Of a DNA stretch of 64,000 nt, positions 38,735 to 51,600 are shown piece after piece. The DNA comes from Haemonchus contortus. Lineage: Eukaryota; Nematoda; Chromadorea; Rhabditida; Trichostrongylidae. How positions within the stretch are numbered: the first letter of the stretch is position 1; every line of letters starts with the position of its first letter. The notes beneath the pieces were generated by a model. It was not told where the DNA came from, did not search any database, and saw only the letters and a program-made list of their open reading frames with translations. The position numbers were made by a program, and so were the translations under genes. The DNA lies in the NCBI GenBank assembly GCA_000469685.2, contig LS997562.1:44458869-44522868 (forward strand), in the 5' to 3' direction.

Positions 38735-41700
38735 ATGGGCATCGCCTCGACTTTGGTTTTCGTCATTTCGCGAATCTACTTCCTAATGGTCTTGATGATT
38801 TTCCGTATGGTAAATCACTTCAAGGCCAGAAAATCTGTCCCGCCTCCTAATGATCCGCTTCTCATGCTCAGTGCTACGGAAGCTGTCCGAAAGATCAGGA
38901 AACGTGAGGTATCGATTGATAGCCATTGATTTTTTCGAAATATAATCGAAATTCGAGTTCAACATTAATTTCAATAGTGTTTCTGATCTGAAACACTTTT
39001 ACCTTTGACCTTCTTTAATTTCAGATAACGTCACAACAATTAATCGGAGCTTATATTCATCGAATTGAGCAGGTACTTTTCATTGATGTTGAAACTTCTT
39101 TGAACATATTGCTTGTGAATCGCTTCGTTTTCTACACTGATTTTCCGAACGTCGTCAAATTCATCGGAAAAATTCTGCCAGCGCGTTCCCACGCTCTCTT
39201 TCTGTCTTTGTTCCCTTTTCATAGATTTTTTATTTTCCCTCTTCAACTAGAAGGGACAAGGACCTTACCGAATAGTAGTTATACCATAGCTATTTAAGGT
39301 TAACGAGCTCATCAATGCTGTCGTAGTAAAGCTTTTTAACGAGGCAAAGCAGAAAGCTGAAGAAGTCGATAAATCAATTGCAGAAATGAACGATCATCAA
39401 CTTGAAGAGGTAGGGAATCTATCGATTATTGGTTTCTGTACTTTTTCCAATGCAATCATCTACAAAAAATACCGTATTAGTAGCACCGACCTCGCTTCCA
39501 GTATTATCTATGAATGTAAACAATTCTGTATTAATTTATGCGATAACCGCGAATTCAGTGTTGACTTTCCTGAAATCAGTAAACTGACATTTTTCTAAAA
39601 GTTATAGTAAGCGTAAGCCAGAATTCTTCGCTGCTCTGATATTATCCAAAGCCAGTCGGTGGGACGGATTGTAACCTAGTAGATAAAAATTGTCAAAATC
39701 GACCTTATCTCAACCTGGAAGGAGACTTGGCTGATTTGTATGTTGGACCCTACACACTAATACTCAATAAGGAAGGGAAGAGGAGTCTTTTGAAGCTTCC
39801 CCACGTCAAATTGCTGTGGGCGAGCCACAATATTCATGTTATGAAGCGAGTCACGTGCTTGCATATTTGGGTAAATTTTGCGGTTATATCACTGCTTTTA
39901 TTTAAGTGATCAAAGTCATTCAGTTGACCGTATATCTATTTTCCAGTTCGTAAGGTCCAAGCCTCTTCTGGGTGTTCCGTTCACAGCTAAAGATGCGCTC
40001 GAAGTCGATGGGCAAGTAATCACTTGTGGTATTTATGCTCAGAAAGGAATCAAAAGGTCATCGACTGCGGAAGTAATCAAGAGGTAATCAGTCTGTGTTA
40101 AATATGTATAAGCTGAACATTCCTGTTAGGGTAGAAGGAATTCAGTTGTTAATGGAATAAAAAGGAGTCTTCTTCACAGCTCCGGTCTTCTTCGACACTG
40201 AGCGCTATAGCACAGAAAAGAAGGGGTAGCTAGCATTACCTGTGTTTTCTGGGTCCGGGAACTTCTCCCCTAACACGGCGTCGCACACGTCGCACCCGCC
40301 GCCTATCGCAGGATTGCGATGGAAGATTGGAGCGCACAATTTGTGAGGTAGGGAGTCCTTTAATTATTTGAATTGGCTGGCTGCTCTTTTCAATTCCAAT
40401 GCGGTCTTGATCGCCGTTTATATAGGAGGAGTCATTTCAATTAATCAAGCTTAATAAACATGAAAACAAAAAAGAAACAAAAGAAAAAACGATAAAATCC
40501 AACGAAAAAGCAAGCCAGTCCAAGAAAAATATCGCCTCCTATCGACTGGCGGGAGGCAGGGTGAGTACGGTAATTGCAGTGACATTTGCCGCATGCCGCA
40601 AGGGAGTATGCCGCGATAGGGGAGAAGTTCCGTTACCCGTGTTTTCTCTAGAGACGCTTGCTAGCCAGCGAAGTACAGGGTGCGCCAAAAATATGGTAAC
40701 AAGTTTTCGGACGTGCGTAATTTCCTTGTTTGTTGGGTTTCTCCAAAACTGTACCTCCCCTAATGTTCATGATATACCTTAGCCAGCATATGTACTTTGC
40801 TACCCTAACCTCGTCAAATTCCGAAAAATGGTGGAGCTTCGCAGACATCCACCGCCCGTTCCGCTTTTGCGCGCATTTGGTGAATCCTTCCCCGGGATCG
40901 TTCTTCAATTCAACATTTCACACATGACAGTCTCTTGAATCGCGTAGCGTAGACAGGGTAAAAACAAATCTCGAAATGGTCGTTTTGTCTCTTATACGAC
41001 CCTTTTTCCGAATACATTTTCTTGGGAATGAGTATGATGCAGAACATGCAGAAACACGAGAAAAATGACAGCTGATTTGTTTGTATGTTCTTCTCAGAGG
41101 GTAGAGTCTACCCTGAGTGAATACAGTTGTATCCAAAAAAAATTCGAAAGCCTCATAAGCATTTTGACGAGAGGAAGTTGAAAAGGAAGAACATTTGCTA
41201 CGCGCTACTTGCGCGCGGCACGCGCTTAGACAGACTTTTTTCTCACCTAAGAGTGTTTAGCGTGGAAGAAATGTTGAGATCCCAAGGCACACCTATGGTT
41301 TCCACTACGAGTGCTGAAGCCGATGAGAAGAGTCAGATAGCCTCTCATAGCCATTTTCTCTCTTTTATGATAGTTTAGGCTAGAAACCCTACCATCAAAG
41401 CGATGTCGCAATTTTTGGTCGAGAAAAGTACAAAACTTAATCCGACCCTCTTGAGAAGGGTTCTTCTGGAAGGATGCAGCTGAGGGTCAACGATTTTTCA
41501 AATGGTACGACTTGAAAACTGCATCGCACTTGCTCACGAATGGGAAATGATCAAGACTGGTGCTGGGAAAATGTTCGCGACTTAATCCCAGCTTGCAATC
41601 TTTCTACGAATTTCCCGGACCACAATGTGATGGGTCGCCGGATATAGTCCATGCTGGAGAGGGAAGCCTGCGCTTCAAAACGCACCACTGTTGCTGCTCC

Positions 41701-44700
41701 TAAGAAATCACTGAAAAAAGCCCGGGCTGGAATTTTTCAAGAAACTCTGCGTGCCACTGTCGATGAGGAGCCGGAGAATCTTTGAGCTATAATTAGTACA
41801 GGAAATGGTTATATAAGATGGCGGTGTGTTCGTTTTGTAGATGTGATGCACAGTAAATAATTCATTAAAATTGATTATGTTTCAATATGAACTACGGTTT
41901 TTGGAGGCCAATATTTTTGTTACCATATTTATGGCGCACCCTGTATAGTTTTAACACCCGCCTTAGTAGGGAAGGAGCACCGGGGTGGGTGAGATGATTT
42001 CCTTGCGCGAAAGGACCAAATAACTGAGTGGAGGCAGCCCACAGGTGCGTGAGTAGAGGTGCAACAGGTCTTACTAACAATAGGAAGCTCCTTCTCCACA
42101 GCGGAGTAAATATGACAAATCCCGTCAAGAGGAAAGGAGATTAGGGAAAGACTGTAAGGATAATTTGTTACACTGTCATGAAATCCTTCCTATAAACCTT
42201 ACGGAATTTGAGGGGCTGGCTGAAACCGTAGCTGCGAAGTTCTGTCCGGTGTTTCCCCGCGCTTCCTTTCGGAAATGGAAATTGGTGTTGCCACTATTTT
42301 TCATTGACACTACCTCTTTCGTACTGTAGGGGAAGTGGAAAATATACTTCCCCGTGGAGAACTGAGGCTTGAAGCAATGACGGAACCATGAGCAAGTTTT
42401 TCGAGAATACAATAGTGATAGAAAAGTGTAACTTTGCCTACCGGATAGCTCAGGGTATCTCTCCAAGTACCTGTGTAATGTGTTTTCTGAACTCCTTCTA
42501 CAGTTCCCTTTCAGGATGGAGGCAGCAGGAGCGATTCTGATTGCCATCACAAACGTACCTGAAGCATGCTACTGGGTAGAGACGTCGAATGGCATTTATG
42601 GACTGACAAGTAATCCCTACGACACACGGAGAACCGTCGGTGGAAGCAGTGGTGGTGAAGGGGCACTGATCAGTGCTGCTGGAAGCCTAGTAAGTGGCAA
42701 AATATTGAAAAAAGAGATTTCTGTCAGTTGTAAGATTTGAAGTAATCATTTAAAGCTCTTGTCTTTGTTGAACTGGCTGTGGCTTGTTAATAGTTTGTTA
42801 TTCCATGAAGATGAACCCGAAATTGCAGATTGGAATCGGCAGCGACATTGGCGGCAGTATTCGAATTCCATCGTTCATGAATGGCATCTTCGGAATGAAA
42901 AACACCCCAGGTATGAATAACATCTCACAGTACTGTAGTACTCGTGGTCTGAGGGTAAAACACAGAGGAAAGCCATAGCACGTCAGCCATGCGAACCTGT
43001 GGTAGAGCCCACGAACGATCCTGGGAGTGGAGTGGGGACCGTGCTCTAGTTTTTTGCTAAGGCCTAAGGTGCTCGTGTGGGGGTGATGCTGATCCCGCAA
43101 AAACCGTCCAGCTCAGAATCCAAATAAATTCAAGAACCCATTATGCTGAGTGAAGTGATCAATTGAAAAATTTTCTATTGTCTTTACTCATACTCCAACT
43201 CCAATGCGGTTATTTTCTCAAATGCTTTTGCTTTTCCATAAATAACATCTAGCACATTGTTAATCTGAATAACCTCGAACTTGACTTGGGAATTCGTAGA
43301 ATAGCCTACATATGAAACGAAAAGGCGGAGGAAACGACGCTAGTAGTGTGATGAGAAAACAAAACCGTGAGAAAAGGTTATTGGCGCAGTAGTGAACAGT
43401 ATAAACGAACTAACGAAATTAATGAAAATTACCTCACAATTAGTTGAAAAATTCAAAAAGGGTGACTACTCACTTGAGTATCTGAGACCTGGGAATTTAA
43501 GCAGATCTGAATTCACACCCAACATCTTCTGTACATTTCTATTTCCATACCGATCATTTTCATTGCCTAAATGACGTGAACGCACGCAGTTTTAAGAATT
43601 TGCCGTCGATTCGAGCGCAGGCAGTGCAAGAGAGGAATTTGCAGAAAACAGCATTTTCGTAAAGAACGTAATAATGACGAGAAGACTATGCAAAGTTTGA
43701 AATCGAATGCTTTCAGTACGGCTAACAGCGGAGGGTTTCTGTCTTCTTCTCTCTTTGATGGGAGAATGGTAAAAAAGGAAATTAAATGAACAAGGAACAT
43801 TAACCAAAATGAGGGAATTAAATTTCGCTAGGATCGTAGGAATAGAAGTAACTAAAGACTTAACGAGGGTTAACACATTGACCAAAGAACGTTTGGCGTG
43901 ATTTGCTTTTGAGACTGATCGGCAGTGATGATGTTAAAGAAATATTTTTTACTCGGAGAAGAAAAAAGGAAAAATAAACGGGAAATGTCGAACACGACAC
44001 AAATAATTCGCAAGAGGCGAAGATTCACTCGCGTCCTTCAGGTGAAAGTGAACTTCTCACCCAATTTCCACAGCTGAACACGGTGAGTTTTAGAAAAAAT
44101 AGATAGTGCTCGGCAGTCCGATAAAATTGTGACAAGTGACAAGAAAATTAGCAAAAATATTGCCAACAACTTCGCTAGAGTTAGCTAAAAGGTAAAAAAG
44201 TTACTTGAAAATGTCCCTTGACATCAGACTAATTCCGTAAGCAGCCACCTCCGCCCTCCACGAGTGCGAACACCGCAGCTGTCGTTTTCTCTGCGTCCTC
44301 TGCGATGATAGATCGGGCACGTTCCGAACTCGCTCTCTGTACGCTACGCCGTGGAAGGGGGTAGCGATGAGCGCTGTTGTCGTTGGTTTTAACCCAGTAT
44401 CTCAAGGTACTACGGGCGTCTGACCTTCCACCTGTGGTTGCGTCAAAAACCTCAATTTTTGGATAGCTCACTCGGGGAATCCGGGCGGGCAACAAGCACT
44501 GAAACTTCGATGGAGGGATTCGTCCAGTCCATGCCCAAATCTTATGCAAATTTTCAAATTGGTTGACTACTCGTATGCAAGTGTTTGTTTAATTTCATTT
44601 TATCTTACTATTATGTCACCCGGGGAAATAGAAGTATCCTTCGAGGTCCCAATAGAATGACTAGAAAAAAAAATCAAAATTCCGATCTGCAACTGAAAAG

Positions 44701-47700
44701 TTTTATACAATCGAATTTTGATCGAAACTTCCACAACGATTCAGTTTGACTTCGATCTGGAAATTAGGATAAGCAATGATATCGTCATCTGGTGGACGAG
44801 CAAAAGCAGAGCTCAATTTTCACCAAGAGTAACAAGGAATCAAAAGCAATAAAGCTAATTTATTCTTCCAAAAACCAGCTAGCTTAGGTTGAGTCAATTT
44901 ACCATTTTTCATGAGGTTAGGGAATTCGAAATTTCGACCTCCGAGGAGACCCGACCCCGAGGTCGTGTTTTCCGGGCATCGCATTCTTCATATCTTTTAC
45001 TACCGAAACTTCTAGCCTTCGCCTTCTTGACTGATTTTTTATTTCATTTCTATACTTGTCTGAGCAATGATATCTGTAATGAACAACCTGTTCAGGGATA
45101 ATTCCACTTAAAGGCCATGTACCTCCAGTGACAGGCTATCCAGAAGAAATGCTACGCGTTGGTCCGATGTGCCGCTATGTGGAAGATCTACCGATTCTAA
45201 TTGAGGTGTTTTTTATTTCTCCCAGATTAATTCCGAGTATGTGATGAACTTTGCGAATTTGGGTCATTTCCTAATTCATTGAATAGAACTACTGGAGGCA
45301 TCTGAAAGGTTCGTTGCGTAGTAGCATCCACATTCGGTCTTCTTGAGGCCTGGGCACGTTACACAATGATTCACACTGTTTTGCCGTGCAGTTTTGCTAT
45401 GTTGGAACGGCTTAATTCGGTCGACGGTTGAACACATTGTCATCTTCAAGAACCTGGCAATAGTTCGGAGAAGACGATATTTTTTTTTGGAACGTCGACC
45501 CAATAAAGTGGTCCTATCACAACAAACCAGCATGGCAGAGCAACGTGAATCATCTGAAAGTTCATTCATATTGTTTCGATAGAAGAAAATGGCTTTCAGG
45601 TGATGGGTGGTGACAAAGTTCCTCAGCTGCGACTTTCGGACCCTGTGAATTTCAGCAAAATCCGTATCTACTACATGGAAGGCATTCAGATCCCAACCCT
45701 GCAGTCGTTGAGCTGTGAAATGAGATCGACTTTGCAAGAGGTATGATTTGTAAATAATTTTATTCAGAGTTTATCGATAGATAAAGCAATCTGGTTCAGT
45801 TTCACTTTGCTACGGAAAAATTAAAATGCTCGAATGTTGCCGAATATTGTAAACTTCAATAATATAGCGCCGCTTGTGTCTGAATCCAACAAAACCAACT
45901 CCGACTAGTTTTTCTTTTTTGATGCTGCTGCGCTGATTTTTGATCTTTGAATTGCTTGAGCATGAGCATTTTTTAATTGCACTTCACTACTTCTATTTGC
46001 GCCTCTCCGGGTGGATTAGGTATAGATAACTGCTTCTTCAGAAAAGGGATTCCTCAGTAGTTTTTTGACAGTGATTCTTCGACCATATTCGTCGTGGGCA
46101 TATTACGAGCTACCGCCTCAATTTTATTGACTTGTAATGTCAACTTCCACAGAGTTGGCACTTTTTTCACGCATCATTCAATTACGTCATTAAAATTCAG
46201 GCTGTTAAACACTTTGAGACGAAGTTCAACGTCGAAGCCATTCGATTCGATTTGCCGCTCGCTCAGAAAGCTGTTGAAATGCTGTTTGCCAGTCTGGAAG
46301 TTGAAGGTGAACCGAAACCTAGCGAATATTTGATCAGCTTGGAGGTGTGTCTTTACTCTTTTCTAGGAGTGATGATCTTTCTTCTAAGAGTTGCACTGCA
46401 GCAGTAAATATCACTGTAATGAGTGATCGATTGATATGAAGTGTAAAGTATGAATTTCCAGGGTGACAAAGGTAAATTGAATTGGAAACTCGAGATTCCG
46501 AAGTACCTAGTTGGAAAGTCCGTACATACACCTGGAGCTTTGTTAGTCGCCATGATCGAAGACATCGATAGAACGCCAGAAACGGAAAAGGATGAGGTTG
46601 GACGCTGCTATTTATTCCTAAATTCATTTTTATTCCCCATACTCGACCATTTATCTATTTGTAGTTTTTTACTGCTGAATTTCACTGCCCCTCTCGGTTG
46701 ATAGTAGGATCGGGAAGGTAAAAGGACCATTAGTTACAAGTCTCACGAGATTGTCGATTTGAAAATGGGGTAATTTTCCCCGTAAAGAACATCACTTGTT
46801 GATATTTTTCCTTTTACTACTGCCCTCAGATAGTTACAAGTGCACAAAACTTTTGGAACTAGTACCCTGAACTTCATTGTCTGTGCTCTCAGAAGGAAAC
46901 GTTTAGCTGGGCTTTCCCAATGTTCGGCTGATATAACAACACGTTATCATTATTTATATTTGTATTCGTTACAGTTTCGGAAACTTCGCAGTCGTCTTGT
47001 TCGGCAAATAACGGAAACTCTTGGAGACAATGGAATTCTCCTGTTTCCTTCGTGAGTTCTGCTTGATCTTCCAGTCTTTATTGATTTATACTAGTGATAA
47101 AAAGCCATCCAAAACACTGTAAGTTTCATTGGTAGTTTCATTTTCTGTACCTTGTTCCAAGTACGACTAGATGGAAATCTCTTGGTCTAGCCTGTTGGGC
47201 CTAGCCTCTCAATCGATGACCTACCGCTGTCAGATTCGGCATGATTGGGAGATGGACAGTTGTATTGGTCAGGGTCTGCTCTGCAATTCATTAAGCCTTT
47301 TGCACTGACTAACTACAGCTTTTTACTGATAAATTGGTCAAAAATAAGTCTAAATAGTTGTCGGTCGACGTTTACTCTTCCTTATAATTACCCAGAGATC
47401 ATGGGTGAGAAACAAGCGCATTTCGATTCTTCCGTGAGCAACTTTATTGAAATTTTGCATTTCAAAACAGCATAACAATAAGTGAAAATTAAAATCATGT
47501 CAGCCACGCTACGACCTTGTAACCCGTGAACATCGAAGTAGCATTGGAAAAATAAAAAAGAAGCCAACAAATTGTAGACTGAAGCGATTAGAAGTGTGTG
47601 TATGTGTCTGTCTGTCTATCTGTCGATCTGTCTGGGTAGGTCTTTGAGAGGTGTTTGGATATCTGGCTGTTGTATGCTTGTACCATTGTGGGCTATGTGA

Positions 47701-48427
47701 ATGGGTGGGTGGGCGCGCCTGCTTGTGTGTGTATATGTATGTATGTATGTGCGTGTGCGTGGTGTGTGTGTGTGTGTGGGGGGGGGGGGGGGGTGGGTGT
47801 GGGTGGGTGGATGTCGGTGTGGGTGTGTGTCTTATTTGGAAGAACTAGAATAGAACCGAAACGCCCATCAATTGATTAACACATCCTTTCATGGACACCA
47901 AGTGTATGATGGTCCAGTTTATTGCTATTTGCGAAACTAATCGATATCGACTTTGTGAACGATCATTTTCTGTTAAGATGGCCACAGACTGCTCCTTTCC
48001 ATCACCAAACCGTTTTCACGCCCTTCAACTGTGTATACACGGGTCTGTTCAACGTCTTGGCACTGCCGGTTGTACAATGCCCAGCGGGATTGGACAGCAG
48101 TGGCCTGCCTCTTGGAGTTCAGGTGAGGCGTCTGTAGTAGTTACCGCGAAACCACTTCCGTTGGCCGCAGGAATCCGGAGAGAAGTACCGCCATTCGGGC
48201 GCACCGTACACTTTATTAAGGTCTCCCAGCGCATTTCTAGCCGATGACTCGAAGTAGGCGACTTCAAGTACTGAGAACTCGCTGGTCCTCAAACAAAAAA
48301 ACAAGCTTCAATTCTGAACCACTACCTTCAGGTGGTTGGTTGGAGAAACGCCGATCGGCTGCTGGTAGCGGCCGCCAAAGAGATCTCCAATACATTCGGT
48401 GGATGGACGGCACCCTGGACACAGTGA
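38735..48427 (+). CDS. faah: Fatty-acid amide hydrolase (FAAH-like amidase), complete
   Basis: Hydrolyses fatty-acid amides (anandamide-type N-acylethanolamines) as a serine hydrolase of the amidase-signature family. Thirteen exons: 38735-38908, 39025-39072, 39299-39409, 39947-40083, 42515-42689, 42829-42910, 45096-45205, 45600-45740, 46201-46344, 46462-46596, 46975-47051, 47978-48122 and 48332-48427. They join in phase into 524 residues, close to FAAH2 length. An N-terminal hydrophobic anchor lies at about residues 5-27. The Ser-Ser-Lys triad is complete: Lys126 in GVPFTAKDA, Ser201 in VGGSSGGEGAL and Ser225 in GSDIGGSIRIP. The spacings of 75 and 24 residues equal those of mammalian FAAH (142/217/241). 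The late motifs LLFPSWPQTAPFHHQT and CPAGLDSSGLPLGVQ also fit. The exon 3 acceptor (TATTTAAG) is weak. Several paralogues exist in worms, so which one this is stays open. Confidence 0.95.
40229..40665. mobile_element. Short non-autonomous inverted-repeat element, copy B
   Basis: About 437 bp with imperfect terminal inverted repeats. The left end GCTAGCA..TGTGTTTTC..GGAACTTCTCCCCTA is mirrored by the right end TAGGGGAGAAGTTCCG..CGTGTTTTC..TGCTAGC. It aligns with the copy at 7.8 kb. No coding capacity. It lies in intron 4 of the amidase gene, only 10 bp from a mariner-type element. Confidence 0.7.
40676..41943 (+). mobile_element. Decayed mariner-type DNA transposon
   Basis: A 1,268-bp element with terminal inverted repeats CAGGGTGCGCCAAAAATATG at the left and its reverse complement (CATAAATATGG..GCGCACCCTG variant) at the right. 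It is flanked by TA at 40674-40675 and 41944-41945, the expected Tc1/mariner target duplication. Inside, plus-strand fragments of a transposase are visible in broken frames. A region around 41.60-41.80 kb reads like the C-terminal DDE part (SMLEREACASKRTT, then FQETLRATVDE). Stops and frame shifts mean it cannot encode an active enzyme. It sits in the sense direction in amidase intron 4. Confidence 0.85.
41957..42110. repeat. Fragment related to the 56.9-kb inverted-repeat element
   Basis: GGGAAGGAGCACCGGGGTGGGTGA matches the internal hairpin of the 56.9-kb element (GGGAAGGAGCTCCGGGGTGGGTGA at 56994-57017) apart from two bases. The terminal repeats of that family are not present, so this is a partial or related copy, immediately downstream of the mariner-type element. 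Confidence 0.45.
42911..45095. other. Amidase intron 6 (2.2 kb), nothing further recognised
   Basis: A long intron between the exon with the second catalytic serine and the exon encoding PVTGYPEEML. A 106-codon minus-strand open frame at 44229-44549 has no recognisable motif. No terminal repeats were found. Confidence 0.5.
47590..47835. repeat. (TG)n / G-run microsatellite in amidase intron 11
   Basis: A compound simple repeat of (TGTC)n, (GTAT)n and (GT)n, followed by a run of about 15 G and then (GTGGGT)n. It is low-complexity; the apparent Cys/Gly/Val open frames across it are artefacts. Confidence 0.9.
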
Positions 48428-48631
48428 TTCTAACAAATTCGTCAGAATCTCATCACTACATTCTTTTCTGTCAACCAATACACTTGAAAAACGACTTTCA
48501 AAGTCAAATGCAGAGAAAATAGGTTTGAAAGAGCAAACGTCAACATAATCACTTTTGCGATTGTTTTTCTTAGAAAACCAATCTTTATTCAGTCATGTTT
48601 TTAGTCCTCTTTATAAATATTTATTATTGTT
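48428..48631. other. Convergent 3' interval between amidase and thioesterase genes
   Basis: Only 204 bp separate the two stop codons. A minus-strand AATAAA (48584-48589) suits the thioesterase. No canonical plus-strand AATAAA was seen for the amidase within the interval, so its 3' end may overlap the thioesterase mRNA. Confidence 0.6.
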
Positions 48632-51600
48632 TCATTTCAAAAACTTGTCGATAACTTCTTTTTTGAATTCTTCGCGAGTAATCTTGAGATGGTCACCTTC
48701 TATTTCGAGAAAATGCAAACGACCTGTTTCGTGCAATTTTTTTAGGCCGATGCGGTCCTATAAGTATTTTTTTTTTCGTAATTAAAAAATGTATTTCGTA
48801 GTACCTACCTCGGTGTATAATTTCGTCTCATTCATCGTCATTATTGTATCAATATCACCTTCTTTGTAATATCCAAACCACTGGAATCGACTTTTTAAGT
48901 AGCGGTAAAGAGAAGTGCAAGAGCTAATATTTTCAGAATGATGGCTAAGCACTGTGCGAAGGTTACTGTAAGTAAAACTTACCGAGGACTCCATAGGTAC
49001 GACCATATGGTCCTTAGTGAATTTGATTAATAACATGTTCTTGAGATTTAGTAGGTTCTTCTTGTAGTCAGTATTGATTTCCTGAAAATAAGATAGATCA
49101 ATTTTGAATTTTATTGATTTTTTAAGAATAAAAGTGGAAAATGAAAATAAATCGTCTTTCATTGGTTTGACCTCTCACCGGGGACTGGTCCTCATGCTTC
49201 TCGCGGGAGCATGAGGCTATCCAGTAACCATGTTTTACACCTTTTCCTTATTGCTATTCAAATCCAACTCGAATCAGATCTCTCATTTGAAAGTACAAGT
49301 CTCTGTCCCTCTTGATCTGTGGCCAACATCGAATAATTGAATTTATGGACTATGGGACTAGCCTGAGCTTCTCACCAGGGAAGGGTTTCAACTTCCCATG
49401 GAACTTTGAGTAGAGACCTAGGTATATCGATAGGGCTTCGAAAGTTATTTAGAAACATGGAAATTAAAACTGCAAAACGAATCTACCAACAAAGTTGTAA
49501 GCGCTCAATGTTTGCATGCTTAAGCATGGAGACATAATGCCAGTTGATAAGCCCAGCTGCCTTCAATGGCTACAACAGTCCCCGTGGCGTAGTGGCAGTG
49601 CTCTCCACCTCCAGATGAGCGATGAGGGTTTGCTTCCCGCTGTCGTTTTTGCTTTTGCAAAACATGCTTTCACCCGGATGAATGCTCCTAAACCGTTTTT
49701 TCTTACTAATTTGAGTTGACGCCTTGATTCGACCATCATTGATCACCTATCCATCACCTATCGCCGCACTTATTTAAAATTTGTTGAGGTGGAGGGGGAA
49801 ACCCAAATCACGCAAAACAGATATGCGTGAAAAACCGAATATTGATGAAACAATCTACGAAATGAGTAAAGCAAATAAGTTGTTCAGAAAATGCGACCCT
49901 CATCTGCGCATGCGATCTCTCTACAACCACCACCATCTACACGTTTTCTCTACCCATTTTTTGGGTCGTTTCATGTTGACCTTTCTCGCATGTCCACAAC
50001 TATTCTACTTTGGGTGTGGATATGTGTGTTTCGGTGTTGAAAATGAAAGAGCGTTACGAAAATGACGTGAAGAAGTTTTAAATAAGTGCGGTGATAGGTG
50101 ATAGATAGGTGATTCAAATGATAGCCGAAACAAAGCGTTAACCTAAATTAGTAAGGACAACGTTTCAGGAGCTTTTATTCAGATGAAAGCACGTTTTGCA
50201 AAAGCAAAGACGCCAGCGGGAAGCAAACCCTCACCGCTCACCTGAAGAGGGAGAGCATTGCCACTATGCCACGAGGACCGTTGTAGCCATTGAAGGCAGC
50301 TGGGCTTATCAACTGGCACTATGTCTCCATGCTTGAGCATGCAAACTTTGAGCGCTCACAACTTTGTTGATAGACTCATTTTGCAGTTTTGATTTCCATA
50401 CTTCTAAATAACTTTCGAAGCCCTATCGATATACCTAGGTCTCCATTCAAAGTTCCATGGGAAGTTAAAACCCTTCCCTGGTCAGCCCCATTTCACATAG
50501 GGTCATCGACCTCTATCGTTTTCGGAATCTTACCGATTTTTCCAAAATTTTGCAAACTCACCCGTTCATTGTTAATATCGGCGAGGAAAATGCTTTTTTC
50601 TTTGTACTCATCTTCATGTAAGGGGTCATGCCAATATTGAGCTTGTACCACTCTAAAATAAAATGGTAATCATAAATGAGTAAAAGTATACAGCAAGGAG
50701 TCGAAAGAAGTAAAATTAAGAAGTGAAACGACATCGGTTTATTCGGAAAACTTGTGATTTTTAGAGGAGGATCGCATGATTTCCTTTAGGGAGTAAGATG
50801 AGGATCAGTTTCAGTTTCCTGTCTGCGAACCTCCGAATTTAAAGGCACCGTTTACGATAAATTTAGGGTACCCTTTTTTGACGGGAATTGATAGAACTAC
50901 TCTAGAATAAAGCGATAACAATGAAAAAAGCGCAAAAAACGATGAACAAAAAGAAATAGAAAGGGTCAAAAAAGAGCTGGAAAGGGGGGTTGGACGAGTT
51001 TCACATTGGAAGAACGGCGGTTAAGGGAGTGTTCGGGCGAGTGCAGGAAGACGACGCAATGTCTGCAGTAACAGATAACACACCCAAGCAGACAACTTCG
51101 CCCAATGCGAAAGTGATGAACGGCAATTAGATTTCGTAGTCAGCCTAGCGAGGGGCGGAGGCCTCCCGTCCCCCAATGTTCCTGCCCTTATTGTGCCCTA
51201 TCCAGACCGTTTTCCGACCTCATTCCTGCACAAATGGTATCAGAGGGGGCGTCGAATTCAAACCATGTGCAGATCTCCGAAACCATTTTTTTCGTGAACA
51301 GTGCCTTTAAGTGACTCGAGTGACAGCATGGGGCTTACAGTAAGCTCTATTCGAGTCGCTCCACGTATTTTCCGAAGTCTCCGAACCTTTTGGCTTGTTT
51401 AACTCGACCAAAATTTATGAGAACTGTCTTATGCTGAAATCGTGTTTCTATCCTAGAGGAATCTAGCGGTGATCATAGAGTAGTGTGACCTTCCAACTGA
51501 CACTGATAGATGATACTTATGTACATCGTACATAAATCTGCCCTCCTCTATCCCATCCCCGGAATGAAGTGAATGCCTTTAGAAGCTTATCGAAACTTGA

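Noticed and set aside
45276..45737. 153-codon minus-strand open frame
   Set aside because: It overlaps amidase exon 8 and the adjoining intron on the opposite strand and shows no domain.
47651..47879. Cys/Gly/Val-rich small proteins
   Set aside because: They are translations of a TG/G microsatellite within an amidase intron.
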